A stretch of 64,000 nucleotides of DNA from NCBI GenBank assembly GCA_009809945.1, contig WTPW01001144.1:77072-141071 (forward strand), written 5' to 3'. This document shows, one piece after another, positions 57,840 to 64,000 of the stretch. The translations under genes and the position numbers were made by a program. Each line of letters opens with the position of its first letter. Within the stretch, counting starts at the first letter, position 1. Origin of the DNA: Gigaspora margarita (lineage: Eukaryota; Glomeromycota; Glomeromycetes; Diversisporales; Gigasporaceae). Below the pieces are notes generated by a model. That model had not been told where the DNA came from. It saw only the letters and a list, made by a program, of their open reading frames with translations, and did not search any database.

Positions 57840-58153
57840 CCATATATTCCCGAAAATAAGCTACCTTTTTTGGGCCAAAAATTATATAAAAAAACAGGAG
57901 GTAGCTTATTTTCAGCATATAGACATTTTTGAAAAAATTGAAAAACGTACTAATAAAAAGTTGTCCAAATGACACTAAATTTTTACTTTAGGTATATTTT
58001 GATGCACTGAACAACTTTACTTAATCAAACTTTTGAAGTTTACTAGTATAAAAAAAGTTTATATGTAGCAACTGCTAATGAGTTTTTTGAGATTTTTGAA
58101 AAAAAACAGGAGGTAGCTTATTTTCAGAGTTGCTTATTTTCGGGAATATATGG
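57840..58153. mobile_element. AAATAAGCTACC-type TIR element, copy 3
   Basis: Ends CCATATATTCCCGAAAATAA and complement, TA on both sides (57838-57839, 58154-58155). Subterminal GAGGTAGCTTATTTTCAG occurs twice. Related by its ends to the elements at 26370 and 27911. Confidence 0.75.
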
Positions 58154-58259
58154 TAAGTATATTAATAATAATACAAATATTGTTAAATATATGAAAATTA
58201 TAAACAAGAAACTGTTTTGAAAAAGTCAAATATGTAGTAATTAATGTAGTATGAATCAA

Positions 58260-58500
58260 AAATCGATTAATCATTTAGTTGTAGCAATTAATCGATTAAT
58301 TGATTAACAAACTAATCAATTAATCAATAACTATAAAGTGATCAATCGATTAATTGATTTGTTGCTTTTGAATTAATAAAGATTTATACTCATTATTATT
58401 ATTAAATTAAATTAGTTAAACAACTAATTAGTTAATTAATTAATCTATTAATTAGTTAGTTAGTTTGTAATCGATTTTTTAAAAATTTTTAACTAATTGA
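58260..58500. repeat. ATTAATCGATTAATTGATTA-rich palindromic tract
   Basis: Many overlapping TTAATCGATTAATTGATTAA words on both strands give extensive self-complementarity. Probably expanded simple sequence; no TIR limits were found. Confidence 0.5.
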
Positions 58501-58948
58501 TTATCTATATCAGCAAAATAAATATACGAAATCTTTCAAAAGATCTTGTGAACATGCAAAATTTTTTAAAAAACCTTGTATATCACAATATATTTCAGGT
58601 TTCAAAATATTTTAAAAATGTTTTCAAAATATTTTGAAAGTGAATTCGAAATATTTTTCAAAATTTTTAATCAAAATATTTCAAAATATTTTAGAATTAG
58701 CTAAACCAGCTAGATTAGAAAATGTAACCTAGGTTATACCAAGGATGCATTGATCTATATTTTCAAAATAGTTTGAAATATTGTATTATTTATCAAAATT
58801 AATCTACTATATTACAAGATCAGATCAGATCTTTTGTTTATAAATTAGATATTCTATACAGTTTTATATTGTTTTTTTTCTTTTCGCTTTGTTTATATTG
58901 TTTTTAGTTTCATTCTGTTTTTTTTGTTTTCAATTCATTTTTTTTATT

Positions 58949-59931
58949 TACCATATAAGCACAAATAATGCTCTCCTGTGCATTAATAAATTGACCAGTG
59001 CATTATTTTGAGTACGCGCATGTGCATTATTTTGAAATAAGAACTGATTTTTGGAGCCAAATATTTTTAAAATAATGCGCATGCACTTTACATAGTGAGA
59101 TCTAAAAAAAAAGACCTGTCACACAGCAACTTACCAGTAGCCTCTATAAAGTTACTGTATAATGGTATTAGATATTCATTTAATACTACAAAAAACCTTA
59201 AAAATCATCATTAGGAATATAATTTCTTGTTAAATAATAATCATTTCTTACTGCATTTATTATAAATAAAAATGCTTATATAGATTTTGTCTACTTTTAA
59301 ACCATTATTTGAATCTTATAATTATTAAATTTATCAGTTCAGGGTTGCTTTAATATTATTAATTTGTTTTTATAATACACATTATTATATAAATATATAT
59401 TTAAAAATTATAATGTAACAAAGGGATCAAATTATATAAGCGTATAAAAATTTACAAGTAATCAGGTGCATATATACAAATATTTATAGTCAACTTAGTT
59501 ATATGTATACAAAAATTCATAAGTGACTCATAAGAAATTCATAATCGGGCTTATAATTTCTGATCAAATGGTCGTTTTTATTCTAAATAATTATCCAATC
59601 TCACATAAATAATTGGCTCAAATTTTATTTGACCTTATCACCCATATTAAATAACAAGATATTGCGTAATTGCTCATTACCAAAATCAAAAACTTATCGA
59701 AGCAGCAAAATACCAATTTTTTACTATATAGATAAGAACGGCTGTAAATTCTAAGTTTTTATGGCCCAGATCAATGATGCAGTTGAATTGTCACACTAAT
59801 CAATTACTGGTTATATCAGGTACGTGTTAATTTAAGATGTGCATGGGTGCTAATTCGAGACACTATATTCTATTTTGGGGTGCCTAGATTTCAAAATAAT
59901 GCCTGGCCTGTTATTTCGCACTTATATAGTA
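58949..59931. mobile_element. TIR element, second member of the GCGAAATAA family
   Basis: Ends TACCATATAAGCACAAATAA and complement of TACTATATAAGTGCGAAATAA; TTTATT on both sides (58943-58948, 59932-59937), a weak duplication in AT-rich flanks. Subterminal ATTATTTTGAAAT words as in 16012-17807. No coding. Confidence 0.65.
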
Positions 59932-59939
59932 TTTATTTT

Positions 59940-60660
59940 TTAATTTTTTTCACACTTTACAAGAATATTAACCCTTTGCAAGAAATCTACAACTTTTTGA
60001 CACTTTGCAAGAACACGAATAAGATTTTAAACGCCAACTCAGACTTTTGACATGCTGCAAGACACACAACTAATTTCTCTTTAGCAATTTCAAAATTTCC
60101 AAGAACGTTTTTTTGCAAGATTTCACAAGTTTTCACAAGGTTTTACAAGTTTTTGCAAGGTTTTGCTTCATTTATTTTTTGTTTTTGTTTTTTGTTTTTT
60201 TTTAAATTTTTTTTATTAATTTATTTTATCTCAGCACTTTCGAGAACAAACCTTTACTTCCTGCCATTTTGCAAGAAAATACAACTCAGACTTTTTCAAC
60301 ACTTTGCAAAAAAATATATACTTTTCTGGCACATTGCAAGAACATTAACCTGGTACTTTATAAAAACAACTTGGTTTCAGCAATTTTTGAATATGAACGC
60401 TTACTTCAGAGAAATAGAGATTTGGGGCTTTATTTTTTTTTTATTAAGTTTTGCTTACATATTTTTTGTTTTTTCTTTTGTTTTTTTTTACTTAATTTTT
60501 TTATTTTATTTATTTCTGACTTTTTCAGAACTTTGAAGAATGTGATCTAACTTTCTGGTACTTTAAAAAAACACTAACTTTAACTTCTCCAGCACTTTGC
60601 AAGAATACTAGATTTTTCTGGCAAGTTGCAAAAACACCAACTTTACTTGAGAAATAGTTT
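59940..60660. repeat. Degenerate tandem repeat with ACTTTGCAAGAACAC
   Basis: ACTTTGCAAGAA-like words recur every 45-60 bp (about 59952, 59995, 60050, 60300, 60340, 60597, 60625), usually with CTTTTTCxGGCAC before and TAACTTTACTT after. T-rich blocks of about 70 bp appear twice (60175-60230, 60430-60520), suggesting a larger duplication. Confidence 0.5.
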
Positions 60661-60879
60661 TTTTTTGATTTTTCACTTCTCTACTATTTTTAAAAAGTAT
60701 TTAGAAAAAAGAGTGAAATAAAGGCAACAAAAGAAATAGTGAAGCTAATATGAAAGTTAAACAAAGAAGCAAAGATAATAGCTAATTGTAGGGTGTGCAA
60801 AATAAGTATATAGGTGCTAGTTGTTATTTTTTCTTCTACAATAGTAATAGAATTAGTGTGAAGAATTGTGAAAGTAGTT

Positions 60880-60975
60880 AAAATAATATGTAATAATGTA
60901 AAATAATATGTAATAATGTAAAAATAATATGTAATGATGTAAAAATAATATTGTAAAGAATGTATAATAATTAAA
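60880..60975. repeat. AATAATATGTAATGATGTAA minisatellite
   Basis: Four to five copies of a 19-20-bp unit. Confidence 0.75.
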
Positions 60976-61189
60976 ATATAATATATAATAAAATATTAAT
61001 TAAAAATATATATTTAATTTAAAATATAATAAATAAAAAAATTGTGAAAATTTTAAAAAATTTGTGAAATATTGCGAAAAATTGCAAAACATTGCAGATT
61101 TATAAGATAATATATAAAATAGTACCTCCTGCATTCCCTAAGTGAAATAATTAATTAGATAATTGCTTTTTTTTTGCTCTATTTCACAA

Positions 61190-61350
61190 TATTTCAAAAC
61201 TTATTTTGCAATATTTCAAAATTTATTTTGAAATCTTTTGAAAGATATGCATACAAAAATCTTTCAAAAGATTTCGATTCTTTCAAAAGATTTAGCATCA
61301 ACTGCAATTCTTTCGAAAGATTTTGGCATGCAATTTCTTTCAAAAAATTT
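61190..61350. repeat. TTTCAAAAGATTT-type short palindromic repeats
   Basis: CTTTCAAAAGATTT, CTTTTGAAAGAT and TTTCGAAAGATTTT words recur at least six times; the same words occur near 58540-58690. Confidence 0.5.
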
Positions 61351-61899
61351 TAGTACTATAAATTCGATGATATAATTTATAACACTAGATATATTGGCTA
61401 TTGCATTCAATTTTTATTTTAAACAATTTGGATAGGCCAACTCAAGCTATGCAATAGGGCCTACTTAACTATATGCCTAGTATTAAATTGCAGATTAGTT
61501 TCTATACATAGTACTGCTTTATAAGGCTTGCTAAGCAATACAGCATAACCAAAATTCCTATATACATGTATAGCTACACAAGATTTATATATTAAAATCA
61601 TATTAGAGGAATATACATCATATGGTAACACATGAAGGACAGTCTGCTTTTCTATGAAATTTTACCAGTTTTTTCTTTTGCTGTTATATAAATATAGTGT
61701 AGAGACTGATCTGAGTAATCTGCATTCTGGTTACCATTTACTAGATGTACATTTTTACCAGTAAATTGTTATAAAATAATGTAAGTACACAAATAACTCA
61801 GAATTATATTACTTTTTCACACTTTTGGCATGTAAAATTTCAACAACCAGTTCACAACGGACACTGAAGAAATTATGTATTTATAGGTTTTCATTTACC
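61351..61899. other. No gene seen
   Basis: AT-rich sequence without supportable features. Confidence 0.4.
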
Positions 61900-63720
61900 A
61901 AAAAATTATTTGGCTAATTTTTGCTTCCAATTTAGACAAAATGTCAGAAATCCCTTCTATTTCCTCTGAAGTTTCTTACTTCTCCTCTTTTTCAGTATTT
62001 TCATCATCATTAAAATCCTCTGCCATAAGTGTATTTTCACCTTCAAGTCATTCCAAAAACTTTTTAACATTTTTAAAAATTCCTCTTTTATAGAATTCTT
62101 CACAATAAGCACACTTTCTATTATAACATATCAAATAGTATCTGTGGCTGCAAATAAGAACCATCACATCTTCTTCGCTAAATGGATGCTTACAATGATC
62201 ACACAAATTTGGTTGGGGCAAGTACAATTAACTATAAGCAGTTGGTAAGCATCGTAAATTCATATTTTCTCCTAAAGTAGCAAGGTGGTAAACTTTCAGT
62301 TTTTGTCTTTTCTTTTTTAACTTTGGACAACTTTTTCCATGATTATAGAATAAATCTTAAAAGTATTCTAAGAGAAAAAGGCTAGTTTTCTTATTTAAAA
62401 GGTCAAGCATGAGTAGGGTATATGGATATTACTATATCTTATGATAATTTTTTTAAAATGCTAAATTATAGTTCACTAAATAATTGACAAATAAAATATG
62501 TAAAATTAAAGCAAACTTTGCTTTGCCTAATAATAAAGAAAAGTGACCAATTTACTAATAACATAGGCTTGTTTTATTATATTGTCAACTGTTGCATTTG
62601 GTGATATATTTGCCTTAATTTGCCTGTGAGTATTTTCTACATAATATTTGTTGAAGTACAGCAAATGCATTCGAATTATGTCAAAAAAAGGATGATTGTT
62701 ATCCTTTCAATAAAACACATCAAACAAAAAAGCCAAAGGTGCTTTATTGTAATTTTTTCGTTTCTACTGTAATATGAATGTCCAAATGCAGAAAACTGTT
62801 TCCACATATTCATTAAACAAACCTGCTCAAAATAAATTTGCATAGATATCAAGTGTTGCTAGTACTATGTTGTTGAATAAATCGATTGTAGTTCGATACT
62901 CGAGGTCCTTATATGTTTTTCCAAATTTTTCTATAATTTCGTCCTGAATTTTTACCTATCCATTTTGAGTAAGTTCTAAAATGAGATTAATCCTCCACAG
63001 ATGAGGCTTTTTTGCAAGCTTTTACCAGAACCAAAAACAGTGTAAAATAGTTTTTTTAAAAAAGAAATAGTGCACTAAAAAACATGTTTTCTACTGTTTA
63101 AGAATAAGTATAGCGGACCCAAAAATGGTAAGAACAGTTCAATGTCTCGTGGTGGTAGTTTTATATATAGAGCTTTTCTAACAAACAATTGGCCTGGCCA
63201 ATCAGCAACAAGCAGTGCAATACAGTTATCCAAATGTCATGTTTTATTATTAATAGATAAAACAAGCATTATCACTTTAAAATAGTCTTCAACTAAGTGT
63301 AACATTTGCTCATTAAATCCAACTAACTTAAGACCTTCTATTGATCGTTCCTCTTTCCATTTTTCTAGATTTTCATTATAGTTATGCACTATTAAAGCAT
63401 TGATTTTATCAAGTTCATTAATTACTAAACTATTTCATAAAACCCAATATAACTATCATTCAAAATATGGAATATCGAATAATCTAGTATAATTATTAAT
63501 AAGATACCAACAGATTCTTGACACTTCAATGTTTGCTAGATTATGGATAGATACATTATTGTGTACAAGTAAAACAGATTGAGATTCTAAAACAGTTTTG
63601 CTATGCATATAGCAAAATAGTTTGCACTAGATGTTGAAGTAGAGTCTGGCCTTCTAATTCCATGAATTGTATGATAATCATCTATGTTGCAAACGTGAAG
63701 TTGATTTTTCTAATTAAAAC
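61900..63720 (-). pseudogene. Decayed multi-block gene ending in a RING-like zinc domain
   Basis: Minus-strand blocks: H-V-C-N-I-D-D-Y-H-T-I-H-G-I-R-R-P near 63690; a C-W-Y-L-I-N-N-Y block near 63500; L-P-P-R-D-I-E-L-F-L-P-F near 63150; a block with L-A-F-L-F-D-V-F-Y near 62730; and at about 62055-62200 a single open stretch with C-D-H-C, V-L-I-C-S-H-R-Y-Y, I-C-Y and C-A-Y-C, a RING-like C3HC3 arrangement followed by a Glu-rich tail. I recognise the block order as that of a large uncharacterised family in these fungi, probably transposon-linked. Many frameshifts and stops. Function unknown; the zinc domain could act in ubiquitin transfer or DNA binding. Confidence 0.5.
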
Positions 63721-63760
63721 TAAAAATAAAATAAATTTTTTTAAACATGATATTAATATT

Positions 63761-63988
63761 TGTCGCGGATGATCGTGAAATCGGATGATGGTGAAATTTG
63801 GAGGTCCTAATTTGAAAATATAAGCCCTACTAAAATCCACCTATACTCTTTTATTAATAACCCTAACCCTAAATCCTAACTCAACCATAAAAAAAAAGCG
63901 GACAAAAAAGGCCCTAAAAAATTTTAAAAATCGTACATAAAATATATCCAAATTTCACCATCATCTGATTTCATGATCATCCGTGACA
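63761..63988. mobile_element. 228-bp MITE with ATATT duplication and CCCTAA core
   Basis: Terminal inverted repeats of about 45 bp start TGTCGCGGATGATCGTGAAA and end in the complement; ATATT flanks both sides (63756-63760, 63989-63993). The interior has AACCCTAACCCTAAATCCTAAC (about 63859). No coding. Confidence 0.8.
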
Positions 63989-64000
63989 ATATTTAAATTA

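Noticed and set aside
60153-60550. 127-aa Phe-rich ORF resembling a membrane protein
   Set aside because: Lies entirely in degenerate ACTTTGCAAGAA tandem repeats and T-rich blocks.
655-63880. Repeated CCCTAACCCTAA words as interstitial telomeres or a chromosome end
   Set aside because: Only two units each, always inside small elements at the same internal position; no longer array and no terminal run.

Overview
The window is very AT-rich eukaryotic DNA. It has short GT-AG introns and almost no intact genes, and most of it consists of nested transposable elements. The protein families point to an arbuscular mycorrhizal fungus (Glomeromycotina, Rhizophagus-like): a spliced Crinkler (CRN) gene, a sacsin-like gene ending in a BTB domain, an F-box scrap, Sel1-like repeats, Maverick/Polinton parts and FAR1/MULE transposases. 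The assignment comes from family recognition by eye, not from a search.

Layout. 0-6.6 kb: an F-box remnant, an apparently intact four-exon CRN effector-type gene (1016-2397), then small terminal-inverted-repeat (TIR) elements, several with clean target-site duplications (TSDs). 6.8-10.65 kb: a decayed minus-strand sacsin-like gene whose C-terminal BTB module is still open. 10.7-18 kb: nested non-autonomous elements, including a Harbinger-like element holding a foldback element that holds a tRNA-derived SINE. 18.8-30.5 kb and 50.2-51.6 kb: a diverged satellite with a period near 100 bp, broken up by foldback, hAT-like and TA-flanked elements.

30,530-50,181: a 19.65-kb Maverick/Polinton with 558-bp TIRs, AG...CT ends and a 5-bp TCTGT duplication, inserted into the satellite. 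It carries a retroviral-type integrase (one stop, two catalytic residues lost), a Gag-like coiled-coil/CCHC/aspartic-protease module head-to-head with the integrase, a spliced and still open Myb/SANT-like gene, a CRN header remnant, and a broken protein-primed family-B DNA polymerase. It has been invaded by two solo LTRs, a SINE, and hAT-, mariner- and pogo-like elements. A zinc-binding ORF lies inside each TIR.

52.4-57.7 kb: a FAR1/MULE transposase pseudogene with a downstream OTU-protease-like domain. It is split by a complete 2.55-kb LTR retrotransposon whose single frame runs Gag, then Sel1-like repeats, then an unknown C-terminus. 57.8-64 kb: further TIR elements, degenerate tandem repeats, a pseudogene with a RING-like zinc domain, and a 228-bp element at the right edge.

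The genes do not form a pathway. The biological content is one likely effector gene, a large Polinton and several layers of later insertions whose order can be read from their target duplications.
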